Below, piece by piece: positions 53,148-62,952 of a stretch of 64,000 bases of DNA. The stretch is from Mycolicibacterium neworleansense (lineage in GTDB: Bacteria; Actinomycetota; Actinomycetes; Mycobacteriales; Mycobacteriaceae). The position numbers and the translations under genes are program-made. The first letter of the stretch is position 1, and each line of letters opens with the position of its first letter. The notes under the pieces were generated by a model. The model made no database searches, had not been told where the DNA came from, and saw only the letters and a program-made list of their open reading frames with translations. The stretch spans positions 2,356,001 through 2,420,000 of the forward strand of contig NZ_CWKH01000001.1 of NCBI RefSeq assembly GCF_001245615.1. The letters run 5' to 3'.

Positions 53148-54319
53148 CCGCGACTGTGCCCACGCCGGCGCCGGCCACCACCACCCTCGACGAATACCGT
53201 GATCTGCTGGAGCGCGCGTTCGACGACCAGGTCAAGGCATGGACCGCCGAAGCCGAAGAGACCGAGAGCTTTCCGCGCCAGCTCATCGAACATCTCGGCC
53301 GCAGCGGGGTGTTCAGCGAGAAGTGGGGTGACGGCCAGCAACCCGACGTGGCCAAGCTGGTCGAACTGGCCTTCGCCCTGGGGCGGACCGGCTCGTCTGG
53401 TATCGGCGTCGGGGTCAGCCTGCACGATTCGGCAATCGCCCTGCTGCGCCGCTTCGGCAAATCCGACCACCTGCGCACCATCTGCGAACAGGCCATCCAC
53501 GGCGAGGCTGTGCTGTGCATCGCCGCCTCCGAGGAATCCGGAGGTTCGGACCTGCAGATCGTTGAGACCGAAGTACGCACGGTCGACGGCGGTTTCGCGA
53601 TCAAGGGCATCAAGAAGTTCGTCTCTCTGTCGACGATCGCCGATCACATCATGGTGGTGGCCCGCAACGTCGATCACGACCCGACCAGCAGGCACGGCAA
53701 CGTCGTCGTCGTCGCCGTGCCAACCACGCAGGTCGAGATCCAGACGCCCTACCGCAAGGTGGGCAACGGACCCCTGGCCACCGCGGCGGTGCACATCGAC
53801 ACGTGGGTGCCGGCCGACCATCTGGTGGCCCGCGCCGGCACCGGGCTGGCGGCGATCTCCTGGGGATTGGCCCACGAGCGCCTCTCGATTTCGGGACAGG
53901 TCGCGTCGGGATCACAACGGATCCTCGGAATCACGTTGGCGCGCATGATGAAACGCCGGCAGTTCGGCCACACCCTCTACGAGCATCAGGCGCTGCGGAT
54001 GCGGATCGCCGATCTGCAGGCCCGCGTCGATCTGCTGCGTTACGCCCTGGCCGGGGTGGCCGCGCAGGGCAAGCTCGATCTCCGGGCCGCCGCGGCCTTC
54101 AAGGTGACCGCCGCGCGGCTGGGCGAGGAGGTCGCATCCGAGTGCATGCACATCTTCGGCGGCTCCGGCTATCTGGTCGACGAGACACCGCTGGGCAAGT
54201 GGTGGCGCGACATGAAGCTGGCCCGTGTCGGTGGCGGCACCGATGAGGTGCTGTGGGAGCTGGTGGCCGCGGCCATGAAGCCCGATTACGACGGCTACGC
54301 CGAATTCGCCGGAGCCTGA
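53144..54319 (+). CDS. mbtN: Acyl-ACP dehydrogenase of mycobactin synthesis (FadE14)
   Basis: 391 residues, acyl-CoA dehydrogenase fold. It introduces the double bond next to the carbonyl of the mycobactin acyl chain while bound to MbtL. Motifs are [80 protein letters not shown] and [15 protein letters not shown]. The first 10 residues are Pro/Ala/Thr-rich. Coupled to mbtM and convergent with mbtK, 13 bases apart. Confidence 0.93.
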   Translation: MTATVPTPAPATTTLDEYRDLLERAFDDQVKAWTAEAEETESFPRQLIEHLGRSGVFSEKWGDGQQPDVAKLVELAFALGRTGSSGIGVGVSLHDSAIALLRRFGKSDHLRTICEQAIHGEAVLCIAASEESGGSDLQIVETEVRTVDGGFAIKGIKKFVSLSTIADHIMVVARNVDHDPTSRHGNVVVVAVPTTQVEIQTPYRKVGNGPLATAAVHIDTWVPADHLVARAGTGLAAISWGLAHERLSISGQVASGSQRILGITLARMMKRRQFGHTLYEHQALRMRIADLQARVDLLRYALAGVAAQGKLDLRAAAAFKVTAARLGEEVASECMHIFGGSGYLVDETPLGKWWRDMKLARVGGGTDEVLWELVAAAMKPDYDGYAEFAGA

Positions 54320-54332
54320 ACCGGTTCGCCAG

Positions 54333-54983
54333 TTACCCGGCGACGCCGATGGCGTCGTCGGGTGTACGCGGCAGCGCGTAGAGGGCCATGCGCCGGTTCG
54401 ACATCTGGTGCTCGCCCAGGAATTCGCATCCCGCCCATTCGCACACCCGCCGGGCGCCGGCGTTGCGGTGGTCCGGATCGAACATGACCCGACGGCAGTT
54501 CGGTTCGAGTTCGAACACGTTGGCTACGATGCGCGGCAACAGGATCGGGCCGATGCCACGGTTGACGAATCTCAGATCGGCGATCGCGGCATGCATACCG
54601 ATGTCATGTGGATCGGCGGCGTACCGGGGTGCGATCGAATCCTTGGCCGCCCGGTACAGCTCGACGTACCCGACCGGCTTGCCGCGGAAGCTCGCGATGA
54701 ACGGCCGTGAGTATTCGCCGTCGAGCTGAGCCTGCAGGTACCGCCGCCAGCGCTCCGGCTCCCAGTCGTACTCCCAGGCCTCCACCAGGTGCGGACGGTT
54801 CATCCACTCCGACACCAGCTCGGCGTCGGCATCGGCGTCAGCCACCCGGATGTCGTACGGCTCAGCCAGGACCGGGGTGGGAGGGGCGTCGACCGCGCGC
54901 ACCGCGTCGGCGATGTCGGTCAGCTCGCGTTTGAGGACGGGGGCGCCGGGCAAGTCGGTCACGTCGGTATCGATATCGCTCAT
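54333..54983 (-). CDS. mbtK: Mycobactin lysine N6-acyltransferase (GNAT)
   Basis: 216 residues. It transfers the acyl chain from MbtL to the lysine epsilon-amine of mycobactin. The GNAT/IucB-RhbD-type fold has [60 protein letters not shown] (conserved His and active-site region) and [20 protein letters not shown] with the conserved DP-H-N acyl-CoA region, then the wing [23 protein letters not shown] at 54983. An IdeR-like box lies 27 bases upstream, so it is iron-regulated together with the convergent mbtL-M-N operon. Confidence 0.94.
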   Translation of the reverse strand: MSDIDTDVTDLPGAPVLKRELTDIADAVRAVDAPPTPVLAEPYDIRVADADADAELVSEWMNRPHLVEAWEYDWEPERWRRYLQAQLDGEYSRPFIASFRGKPVGYVELYRAAKDSIAPRYAADPHDIGMHAAIADLRFVNRGIGPILLPRIVANVFELEPNCRRVMFDPDHRNAGARRVCEWAGCEFLGEHQMSNRRMALYALPRTPDDAIGVAG

Positions 54984-55009
54984 TTGAGCGCCGAGCCTAC
55001 CGTAGCGAG

Positions 55010-55028
55010 TGAGGGTAGGTTTACCTTC
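55010..55028. promoter_or_regulatory. IdeR-box candidate upstream of mbtK
   Basis: TGAGGGTAGGTTTACCTTC matches TWAGGTWAGSCTWACCTWA at about 15 of 19 positions. It lies 27 bases in front of the mbtK start and about 20 bases after the stop of the DUF488 gene on the same strand. Confidence 0.75.
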
Positions 55029-55046
55029 CTACCCTGCAGCCCGAGG

Positions 55047-55406
55047 TCAGCCGAGCAGCTCGGCGAGAACGGTCAGATGGCTCAGTTCAAGTTCGCGGGT
55101 CGCCGTCACCAACGTGACCGGACCGTCGCCGACCAACGCCCGCAGCTCCTCGAGGGCCGCGGCCTCGTCGCCGGACTGCAGTTCCTGCGTGTAACGCGCA
55201 GCGAATTCGTCATAGCGCTCGGGTTTGTGGTCGTACCAGTGCCGCAACTCCGTGGACGGAGCCACCGCGGGCAACCAGCGCCCCACCCGCGGATCTGTCT
55301 TCTTCAATCCCCTGGGCCACAGCCGGTCAGCCAGGACCCGCCGGCCCTCATCGGGTTCGGGCTCGGTGTACACACGGGCCAGCCGCACTCGGTTTTTCTC
55401 GGCCAT
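55047..55406 (-). CDS. DUF488 family protein
   Basis: 119 residues. It matches the family: VRLARVYTEPEPDEGRRVLA, DRLWPRGLKKTDPRVGRWLP, STELRHWYDHKPERYDEFAA, VTLVTATRELELSHLTVLAE. The DRLWPRG and WYDHKPERYDEF motifs are diagnostic. Small soluble protein of unknown function, common next to metabolic genes. ATG at 55406, divergent from the small gene at 55427. Confidence 0.9.
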   Translation of the reverse strand: MAEKNRVRLARVYTEPEPDEGRRVLADRLWPRGLKKTDPRVGRWLPAVAPSTELRHWYDHKPERYDEFAARYTQELQSGDEAAALEELRALVGDGPVTLVTATRELELSHLTVLAELLG

Positions 55407-55426
55407 GACATGCCATGGTAGGAGGC

Positions 55427-55636
55427 ATGAGCCTGGACCGGATCGCAGATCTGCAGCGTTGGCAGGATTCCGGCGCGCACTGGCGCGTCCTCACCCGAAC
55501 CTCGAACAGCCTCACGATCGCGCTGCTGCGGTGCGACGGCGGCGAGGAGGTCGACCGCTTCACCTCCAGCGATCCACGACTGGTCGAATTCGTCGGCGCC
55601 CGCATGTCCAGCGAGGACCCGGATCAACCGGGCTGA
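55427..55636 (+). CDS. Small conserved hypothetical protein
   Basis: 69 residues: MSLDRIADLQRWQDSGAHWR, VLTRTSNSLTIALLRCDGGE, EVDRFTSSDPRLVEFVGARM. It has no signal peptide or membrane helix. The sequence looks like a compact beta-alpha domain and coding bias is good, but I recognise no named family. It starts at 55427 (AGGAGG very close) or at an ATG four codons upstream. Its stop adjoins the stop of the convergent LuxR-type gene. Confidence 0.65.
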   Translation: MSLDRIADLQRWQDSGAHWRVLTRTSNSLTIALLRCDGGEEVDRFTSSDPRLVEFVGARMSSEDPDQPG

Positions 55637-58245
55637 TCACCTCACCGGACCGAAGCGTGCCAACCGGGCCAGATGATCACGGTCCTCCACTCCGAGCTTG
55701 GCGAACATGCGGTATAGATGCCCGTCGACGGTGCGCACCGACAGACACAGCTTGCCGGCGATCTGCCGGTTGCTCAGCCCGACACCGACCAGGTTGGCGA
55801 TCTCCCACTCACGCCCGGTCAACGGCAGCGGATCTCCGGCGCAGCCAAGGGCCGGGGTCAGCGCACCGCTCTGGCGAGACAGCCACAGCGCCCGGGCGGC
55901 CGATTCCAGTTCCCCGCCGCGGCCGCGTACTCCTGGGCCGCGTGGGCGGCAGCATCGGCGGCCAGGGCCAGCGCACCGATCGCCTCGAACCGGTCGGTGG
56001 CGGTGACGAGTTGATCGGGATCATGCTGGGCCAGCCCCAAACCGTGCGCGGTGATCGCCTCGGCCATCCGGCCACCGTGGGCGCGCGCCAGGTGCCGGAC
56101 TCTGCGGTGCCCTGACGTGTTCCCGAACCTCAGTGCAGTGTGCAGCGCCGCGAGTTCGACCGTCACCATTCCGCCCGCCTTGGCGCACTGGGCCGCCCGC
56201 AGGGCGTGCTCCACAGCCGATTCGGGGTCACCGTTGGCGGCCGCTGCCCAGGCCCTGGCCAACTCCAACTCGGGCCGGAACACATCGAGCGGCCCGACCC
56301 CGGCAGCTTCGGCCCGCAGCAGCGCAGCGCCCGCCGCGGGACCGTTGCCGCGCATCCCCTCGGCCTGGGCCAGCCAGGCGGCAACCACCATCAACCACCC
56401 GGGCGGAAGCCCCTGCGGTGTGGCCCACACCGCAGCCTGCAGGGCTTCGCAGGCCGAGGCCAGGTGTCCGCGAGCCAGCGCGACCCGGCCCGACAGCGCG
56501 GTGACGATGGCCTCGGCCTGCGGGGAACCGGCTGCCGGTACGGTGTAGCGGTCACAGACCCGCTGCGCCCGCCCCAGGTCCCCCTCGGCCACGCCCGCCG
56601 ACACCTGCGCGAAAGCCAGCCAATAGCGCTGTGGCCCGGACCCGCAATCCTCGGCGGCCAATTCACCCGCCTGCGCCACGGCGACGACCTCATCAGTCCG
56701 GCCCGACAAGGCCAGCGCGCTCGAAGTAGCCAGGGCCGCCCACACATTCGCCGTCGACGACACCTCGGTGCCGAGAGTTTCGGTACCCGACGCGATCGCA
56801 CCGGCCAGATCGCCGGCGAAGAACGCGAACACCGCCTCCATCGCCACCACCAGATGCAACGTCTGCGAGCGGTGGACGCGCCCCCGCACCGTCGCGAGAA
56901 CGGAATGCGCCGCGTCGGGGCGGGCACACCCGAAGAACAGGTTCGACGCCCGCAGACAACCCCAACGCGCCAGCGCCGGTTCGTCGCCGGCCGGCGGTAC
57001 CGAGCGAGCCAGCAGTTCCTCGGCCTGCTCACCGCGCCCCTGCCAGCTCATCGCATCGGCCAGCACGATCGCCGCGGGCAGCCCGGCACCGTGGTCGAGC
57101 GCGTATCGCGCAAGTTCTTCGCCCAGTGCCAGATTGGACATGGTCACGGCATTGGCCGCGGCATCGGTGATGACGTCCGGATCGGCCGGGCCGTTGCCTC
57201 CGGCCATGAATCGAGCCAGCTGAATGCGTCCCCGTACGTCGGGGATCGTACCGTTGTTCGGCGACTCCAGGTGCGCCCCGAGCAGCGATGCCAGCAGCGT
57301 GTTGATCTGCCGGGAACGGGTTTTCGAGCATCGGCCGCGGGCGACTTCCCCGATGATGGGATGGCCGGGCTGCACCAGGGTGCAGGCAGCGTCGTTGAGC
57401 ACCTGGATCGCTCCCCGGCGCTCGAGCCGCGCAATCGCGTCGGTGTCGCAGGCCGCCACCAGCACATCCCAGTCGAGCACCTCGGCGGTGGAGACCACCT
57501 CCACCACATCGCGTTCAGCCGGTGTCAGCGTGTCGAATCGCGACTCGATCAGCGCGTGCAGATCGGCACTTGCCCGCAACTGCCCGCGCAACCGCCAGCG
57601 TCCCTGATCGCAGACGAACACCGAATCTCCCAGGGCCGCGTTGAGCGCGCCGCGAAGGTAGAGCGGACTTCCCGAGGAGAACCGGTGCAGTTCACCGACC
57701 GCACGCTCGTCGACATCACCGCCCAACACCGCCCTGGCCAACTCACCGGTCTGCTCCCGGGTGAAGGGTTCGAGGTCCAACCGCAGCAGCAGCTGTTCCT
57801 TCCACAGCGCTGTCACCGCATCGGAAGCGGGTGCCCCGTTGCCGATGGTGACGATCAGGCGCGGCGAGCCGTGCACCGCCAGTTGCTGTACCAGCAGCGC
57901 CGACAACGGATCCAGGTGCTGCGCGTCGTCGACGACGATGACCAGGTCGGGGTCGGAGGCCAACCGTTCGTGTGCCGCGGCGAGCATGACCGTCGGGTCA
58001 TGCGCGTCGGTGAGGGTGAGCGCGTGACGAAATGCCCCGAGCGGCACCGCCTGACCGGTTTCGGTGCCCAGCACGAACCGGACCGGGCAACCTTCGGCCT
58101 CCAGGCCTTCGGCCAGTACCCGGGCCAACGCCGACTTGCCGACTCCGGCCTTTCCCGCCAAGACCACCCCGCGGGCGCCGCCTCTCAGCGCCTGCGCGGC
58201 CTCGCGCAACTCGACATCCCGTGCGACAAACGGCCAGTCCGACAA
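55637..58245 (-). pseudogene. Large LuxR-family (LAL-type) ATPase regulator split by a one-base frameshift
   Basis: Walker A VVLAGKAGVGKSALARVLAE and Walker B DLVIVVDDAQHLDPLSALLV lie near the N-terminus, followed by about 550 residues of TPR-like helices and finally a LuxR helix-turn-helix (LTGREWEIANLVGVGLSNRQ, KLCLSVRTVDGHLYRMF). The helical frame stops at 55858, while the DNA-binding domain is in another frame. The join is at the C4 run 55912-55915 (G4 on the coding strand), where one added G restores AAAGELESAARALWLSRQS and the connection to the HTH. This is a real mutation or a homopolymer sequencing error. The start is uncertain: TTG 58245 (LSDWPFVARD, preceded by GGGGGTGG) or TTG 58314. 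Confidence 0.8.
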
Positions 58246-58387
58246 ATACCACCCCCAGAAGCCTCGCGCCGTACTCGGGTGACGGTACGCCGGTACAAGA
58301 ATCTGTAACGACAATTCACCACCGGCGCAACCCGAATCTTTGCCTCAGAAAGCACTTCTCGGGATTGCAGCATACGTGGCGCGCGCT

Positions 58388-59533
58388 CTACGCCACCGGC
58401 TCCATTTCCCACACACCTCGACGCAGCACCCCGGCAACCGTCAGATCCGGACCTAGTGCCACCAGATCGGCTGCGGCGCCGGGCGTCAGGCCGGCGCCGG
58501 GCAGACCCAGTGCCCGTGCCGGGTTGATCGAGGCCTGACGAACCACAACCATGAGGGCCTCGTCGCGGGGCAAACCGCAATGGGCGACCGCGAATCGGAC
58601 CACCAGGTCCATGGTCGCCGTGCTCCCGGCGATGGTGTCGGTGCCTCCGACGAACGCCACCCCGTCCACCACATCGACCTGCACGGGGCCCAGGTGATAG
58701 CGGCCGTCGGCCATGCCGGTGGCCGCCATCGAGTCGGTGATCAGCGAAACGCGATCCGGTCCGGCGGCGTGCGTGACGTGCCGGTAGATGGCCGGATCGA
58801 GATGGACCCCGTCAGCGATGAGTTCGACGGTGACGGCGGGATCTTCGAGCAATGCGATCACCGGGCCCGGCTCACGTCGGTCGATCGGGCGCATGGCGTT
58901 GAACAGGTGCGTGCCCACCGTGGCACCGGCGGAAATCGCCGCGCGGGTCTGCTCGTAGGTCGCCTCGGTATGACCGACGGCCACCACCACCCCCGCCTCG
59001 ACCAGCTGCCGGATCGCGGCCGGCGCGCCCGGACGTTCCGGTGCGATCGTCACCATCCGCAGTGTGCCCGCGGCGGCGGCCAGTAACCGGTCGATCTCGG
59101 CCGGGTCAGGGTCACGCATGAGATCGGGTTGATGAGCACCGCACCGCACGGTCGACAGCCACGGGCCCTCGAGATGGATGCCGTCGATCCGCCCGGCACG
59201 CGCGTCCTCGGCCCGCGCCCGGACTTGGCGCAGCAGGTCATCGGGGCTCGCGGTGACAAGCGAGGCGATCAGGGTGGTGGTGCCGTGCTTACGGTGCAGC
59301 GCCACGGCGGCCGAGGCGTCGTCCTCCGACACGACCGAGAAGCTGCCTCCGCCACCGCCGTGGTTATGGGTGTCGACGAACCCCGGAGCCAACGTCACCG
59401 AACCCAGATCACGATCCGGAGGGCGGGGCGGTGCACCCGCGCCGGTCGCGGTCACCCGGCCGTCCGTCACGTCAATCCACCCTGGCCGCAACAGTTCTGC
59501 GCCGGTGATCAGGGTTTCGGCGGTCAGCAGCAC
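58388..59533 (-). CDS. nagA: N-acetylglucosamine-6-phosphate deacetylase
   Basis: 381 residues. It removes acetate from GlcNAc-6-P. The metal-binding GFVDTHNHGGGG is near residue 55; HLEGPWLSTVRCGAHQPDLM carries the conserved Glu and His residues; VGHTEATYEQTRAAISAGAT and HLFNAMRPIDRREPG hold later ligands; and LITDSMAATGMADGRYHLG contains the catalytic Asp. The GTG start at 59533 follows the nagB stop directly. It forms an operon with nagB and the EIIA gene and is fed by the divergent nagE. Confidence 0.95.
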   Translation of the reverse strand: MLLTAETLITGAELLRPGWIDVTDGRVTATGAGAPPRPPDRDLGSVTLAPGFVDTHNHGGGGGSFSVVSEDDASAAVALHRKHGTTTLIASLVTASPDDLLRQVRARAEDARAGRIDGIHLEGPWLSTVRCGAHQPDLMRDPDPAEIDRLLAAAAGTLRMVTIAPERPGAPAAIRQLVEAGVVVAVGHTEATYEQTRAAISAGATVGTHLFNAMRPIDRREPGPVIALLEDPAVTVELIADGVHLDPAIYRHVTHAAGPDRVSLITDSMAATGMADGRYHLGPVQVDVVDGVAFVGGTDTIAGSTATMDLVVRFAVAHCGLPRDEALMVVVRQASINPARALGLPGAGLTPGAAADLVALGPDLTVAGVLRRGVWEMEPVA

Positions 59534-60319
59534 TCAGATGCCCTGCCAATCCGGCTTCGAGCGGTAGGTCTCCCGGTAGTAGTCGATGAGCTGAAGCCGC
59601 TGCGCCGCAGCATCATCGAGCAGCACGCTGACATGCGGGTGGTGCTGCAGGATGGTTGCCGGCCACATGGCGCTCACGGCGCCTTCGACGAGATGGTGCA
59701 CGGCTTCGGCCTTGCTGCGACCGACGGCCACCAGGATCACGTGCCGGGCCGCCATGATGGTGGCCAGCCCCTGTGTCAGGCAGTGCGTCGGCACCGCATC
59801 CAGGTCGTTTCCGAAGAACCGGGCGTTGTCGAGGCGGGTCTGCCGCGTCAACGTCTTGATCCGGGTACGGGACGCCAGTGAGGACCCCGGTTCGTTGAAC
59901 GCGATGTGTCCGTCGGTGCCGATACCGACGATCTGCAGATCGACACCACCGGCGTCGCGAATCGCCTGCTCGTATGCCGCGCACGCGGCCGGGATGTCGG
60001 CCGCCAGTCCGTCGGGACCGGCGACGGCGCCCGGCGCGAAGTCCACGCGTGAGACGAACACCGTGTCGATTACGTTGCGGTAGCGCTCGGGATGGTCAGC
60101 GGGCAGGCCGACGTACTCGTCGAGGGTGAACCCCCGGGCCTGCCGGAATGACATCTGCCCGGCGGCATAGCGCGCGGCGAGTTCGTCGTAGATCGCCAGC
60201 GGCGACGAACCGGTGGCCAGGCCCAGTACCGCGTCCGGCTTGCGACCGAGCAGCGCGCCGACCGCGTCGGCAGCCACGCCGCCGATCGTGGCAGCATCGG
60301 CCAGGATGATGACTTCCAT
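59534..60319 (-). CDS. nagB: Glucosamine-6-phosphate deaminase
   Basis: 261 residues. It converts glucosamine-6-P to fructose-6-P and ammonia. The phosphate loop is VLGLATGSSPLAIYDELAAR; FTLDEYVGLPADHPERYRNV contains the active-site Asp; and VGIGTDGHIAFNEPGSSLAS carries the Asp-His-Glu catalytic relay. The allosteric lid region appears standard for the shorter, Bacillus-type enzyme (about 240-265 residues). It lies exactly between the EIIA gene and nagA with no spare bases. Confidence 0.96.
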   Translation of the reverse strand: MEVIILADAATIGGVAADAVGALLGRKPDAVLGLATGSSPLAIYDELAARYAAGQMSFRQARGFTLDEYVGLPADHPERYRNVIDTVFVSRVDFAPGAVAGPDGLAADIPAACAAYEQAIRDAGGVDLQIVGIGTDGHIAFNEPGSSLASRTRIKTLTRQTRLDNARFFGNDLDAVPTHCLTQGLATIMAARHVILVAVGRSKAEAVHHLVEGAVSAMWPATILQHHPHVSVLLDDAAAQRLQLIDYYRETYRSKPDWQGI

Positions 60320-60790
60320 CTACTTGCTCGCCGTGAAAAGTTCTGCGCCCGAGCCGATGTCGGCCCCAGCCGTCACCGGCGCGGCCACCGTCACGTTGCC
60401 GGGCTCCCGCTCGTCCATGACCACTACGGGAACTACCGGATTGAGGCCCTTCGCCTCGATGGCGGGCACGTCGTAGGTGATCATCACCTGGCCGGCGGTG
60501 ACGTCGTCGCCCTGGTTCACATGCGTGGTGAAGCCTTCTCCGTTGAGTGCCACCGTATCGAGCCCGAGGTGGACCAGGACGCCGACGTTGTCGGTCGTCA
60601 TGATGACGTAGGCGTGCGGCATCAGTTTCAACAACTTGCCGCTGACCGGGGCAATCGCGTCGATCACGCCACGCGGCGGATCCACCGCGGCACCGTAACC
60701 CACCATGCCCGCCGAGAACACGGGGTCCGGAACATCCTGGAGTGCCACTGCACGCCCCGGAACCGGGGCGAGTACTCGCGTCGTGCTCAC
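60320..60790 (-). CDS. crr: PTS glucose-family enzyme IIA (Crr-like)
   Basis: 156 residues from GTG 60790, with AGGAG 7 bases upstream. It has [26 protein letters not shown]-type strands ([20 protein letters not shown]) and the active-site His in [18 protein letters not shown], which takes phosphate from HPr and passes it to EIIB. A single free EIIA next to a separate EIIBC is the actinobacterial arrangement. First gene of the nagB-nagA operon, divergent from nagE. Confidence 0.93.
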   Translation of the reverse strand: MSTTRVLAPVPGRAVALQDVPDPVFSAGMVGYGAAVDPPRGVIDAIAPVSGKLLKLMPHAYVIMTTDNVGVLVHLGLDTVALNGEGFTTHVNQGDDVTAGQVMITYDVPAIEAKGLNPVVPVVVMDEREPGNVTVAAPVTAGADIGSGAELFTASK

Positions 60791-60938
60791 TGTGCGGCTC
60801 CTTTTGCGGCCCGGGCTGCTCGTGCCACAAACAATACGAGCGCGGCCGAAAGACGACCTCAAGTTTACGGGTTCTCGTCTAAGCTTCCGCTCAGCCTCGC
60901 GGCGGATCGCGCCGGGCGGCCAGGAGGGCGACAGTGCG

Positions 60939-62516
60939 ATGAGCGGTACAACGAAACCTGAAGGTACACAGGCGAAGTCCGGCCTGCGTATACCCGCTTT
61001 CGCCCAACTGCAACGACTCGGCAAGAGCCTGATGTTGCCGATCGCCGTGTTGCCCGCCGCGGGCATCCTGCTGCGCCTGGGCCAGCCCGACCTGCTCGGC
61101 CGGATCGACTCACCCGTCATCGGCCCGTTCTTCAAGGCGATGAGCGCCGCCGGCGACGCCCTGTTCACCAATCTGCCCCTGCTCTTCGCGGTCGGTGTCG
61201 CGATCGGCTTCGCCCGCAAAGCCGACGGCTCGACCGCCCTGGCCGCGGTGGTCGGTTACCTGGTGATGGCCGCGGTCTTCAAGACCATGTCCCCCATCGT
61301 GCTGGCCGGCGAGGTGGACAAGGCCGGCGATCAAGCGCAGATCAACTACAGCGTGTTCGCCGGAATCGTGGTGGGTCTGGTGACGGCATGGTTGTTCGAC
61401 CGCTACCACACCATCCAATTGCCCTCTTATCTCGGTTTTTTCGGCGGACGACGATTTGTCCCGATCGTGGTGTCGCTGGCGAGCTTGTTCATCGCCTTCC
61501 TGATGAGCTACTTCTATCCGATCTTCGACGCGGGGTTGACGGCGCTAGGCCGGTTCATCGGCGGCAGCGGCGCATTGGGCGCCTTTGTGTACGGGTTCGC
61601 CAACCGCATGCTGATTCCCGTGGGCCTGCACCACATCCCGAACTCATACGTGTGGTTCATCTACGGCGACTATCAGACCCCGGACGGCAACGTGGTGACC
61701 GGCGAGCTCACCCGGTTCGCGGCAGGAGACCCGACCGCGGGCATCCTCACCTCCGGGTTCTACCCGGTCCTGATGTTCGGTCTGCCCGCTGCGGCGCTGG
61801 CGATGATCTTGGCCGCCAACAAGAAGCAACGCAAAGTCGCGGTCGGCATCCTCTCAGCGGCCGCCCTGACCGCATTCCTGACCGGCGTGACCGAACCACT
61901 GGAGTTCGCGTTCATGTTCGTGGCGTTCCCGCTCTACGTGATTCATGCGGTCCTGACCGGGCTGTCGCTGGCGATCGCCTACCTGCTCGACATCCACCTG
62001 GGCTTCTCGTTCTCAGCCGGGCTCATCGACCTGCTGCTCTACGGCGGTGCTCCCGCGGCGAACAACATCTGGCTGCTCATCGCGATGGGCGCGGTGTTCG
62101 CGGTGGTCTACTTCGTGCTGTTCTATGTCGCGATCACGAAGTGGAACATGCGCACCCCTGGCCGTGAACCGGAAACCGATTTCGAGGCCGAGGAACAGGC
62201 GAACCTCGGTGAGGGCGCCGACTCCACGACTGCCGTTGCCGCAGGCGGCGTGGCCACCGAAACGCTCACCGCCCCCGCCCGAGCCGACACTCAGGCCGAA
62301 CAGATCATCGCGGCCTTCGGCGGCCGGGAGAACCTCGTGAACGTCGACGCCTGCATCACCCGGCTCCGCATGGAGGTCGCCGACAAGAGCAAGGTCGACC
62401 AGGACCGACTGAAGGCGCTGGGCGCCGCAGGCGTCATCGAGGTCGGCAACAGCGTTCAAGCGGTCTTCGGCACCAGTTCCGAGGCGATCAAGAACGCGAT
62501 CGTCGACACCTTGTAG
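60939..62516 (+). CDS. nagE: PTS N-acetylglucosamine/glucose-type enzyme IIBC
   Basis: 525 residues. The EIIC membrane domain (about 15-400) aligns by eye with E. coli NagE throughout: [80 protein letters not shown]. An acidic linker follows, then EIIB (about 445-525) with the phosphocysteine in [18 protein letters not shown]. GlcNAc specificity is inferred from the divergent nag genes; glucose cannot be excluded. Enzyme I and HPr are not in the window. ATG 60939 is preceded by GGAGGG. Confidence 0.92.
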   Translation: MSGTTKPEGTQAKSGLRIPAFAQLQRLGKSLMLPIAVLPAAGILLRLGQPDLLGRIDSPVIGPFFKAMSAAGDALFTNLPLLFAVGVAIGFARKADGSTALAAVVGYLVMAAVFKTMSPIVLAGEVDKAGDQAQINYSVFAGIVVGLVTAWLFDRYHTIQLPSYLGFFGGRRFVPIVVSLASLFIAFLMSYFYPIFDAGLTALGRFIGGSGALGAFVYGFANRMLIPVGLHHIPNSYVWFIYGDYQTPDGNVVTGELTRFAAGDPTAGILTSGFYPVLMFGLPAAALAMILAANKKQRKVAVGILSAAALTAFLTGVTEPLEFAFMFVAFPLYVIHAVLTGLSLAIAYLLDIHLGFSFSAGLIDLLLYGGAPAANNIWLLIAMGAVFAVVYFVLFYVAITKWNMRTPGREPETDFEAEEQANLGEGADSTTAVAAGGVATETLTAPARADTQAEQIIAAFGGRENLVNVDACITRLRMEVADKSKVDQDRLKALGAAGVIEVGNSVQAVFGTSSEAIKNAIVDTL

Positions 62517-62520
62517 ACCC

Positions 62521-62952
62521 TCACACCGACAGTAGCCGGTGGAAGAAGTCGCGATAGCGCTGCAGTGCCAGCCGGAGGTCCTCGGTCGAGGCCTCCTCGC
62601 CGCGGCCCCATTGCGCCTCAAGGCGAGAACGCGTATCGGCGAAGCTCGCGGTGAGCTCATCGACAACTTCCGAGACGAGGTTGTCGGCTTCCTGGACGCA
62701 GCCCTTCGGATCGTCGACGAACGCGGCCTGAACCTCGTCCCACCGCGAATTCAATCTGGTCCGGTGTTCATCGGCGAACAACAACGCGTTGTCGTCGGAT
62801 GGCGGCTCGGGCTCCACGGTCTGCTCGGTCTCTGCGCGCTGAGGTGGTTCGACCTCTTCGTGGGCCGGCCCTGCCGCACCCGTATCGCGGCCTTCCGCTA
62901 CATCAGTCGGCTCCGCTCGAACTGCTGACGTCTGCTCGTCGTGGGTGGTCAT
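62521..62952 (-). CDS. Acidic conserved protein, paralogue of its upstream neighbour
   Basis: 143 residues, no membrane segment. An acidic, Glu/Pro-rich N-terminal half (about 1-60) is followed by a helical domain: HRTRLNSRWDEVQAAFVDDP, KGCVQEADNLVSEVVDELTA, SFADTRSRLEAQWG, LALQRYRDFFHRLLSV. The motif W-x-x-(V/T)Q-x-x-FVD-(D/N)P-x(2-4)-V-x-x-AD-x-LV-(S/T)EV is shared with the upstream protein, showing a common origin. Overlaps that gene by 4 bases. The function is unknown. Confidence 0.75.
   Translation of the reverse strand: MTTHDEQTSAVRAEPTDVAEGRDTGAAGPAHEEVEPPQRAETEQTVEPEPPSDDNALLFADEHRTRLNSRWDEVQAAFVDDPKGCVQEADNLVSEVVDELTASFADTRSRLEAQWGRGEEASTEDLRLALQRYRDFFHRLLSV

Noticed and set aside
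56140..58308. A 722-codon open frame on the plus strand opposite the LuxR-type gene
   Set aside because: No recognisable domain and a typical antisense composition, whereas the minus strand has Walker motifs and TPR-like helices.
60791..60938. DasR-like operator between the nag genes
   Set aside because: No stretch matches the TGGTCTAGACCA-type consensus well enough.
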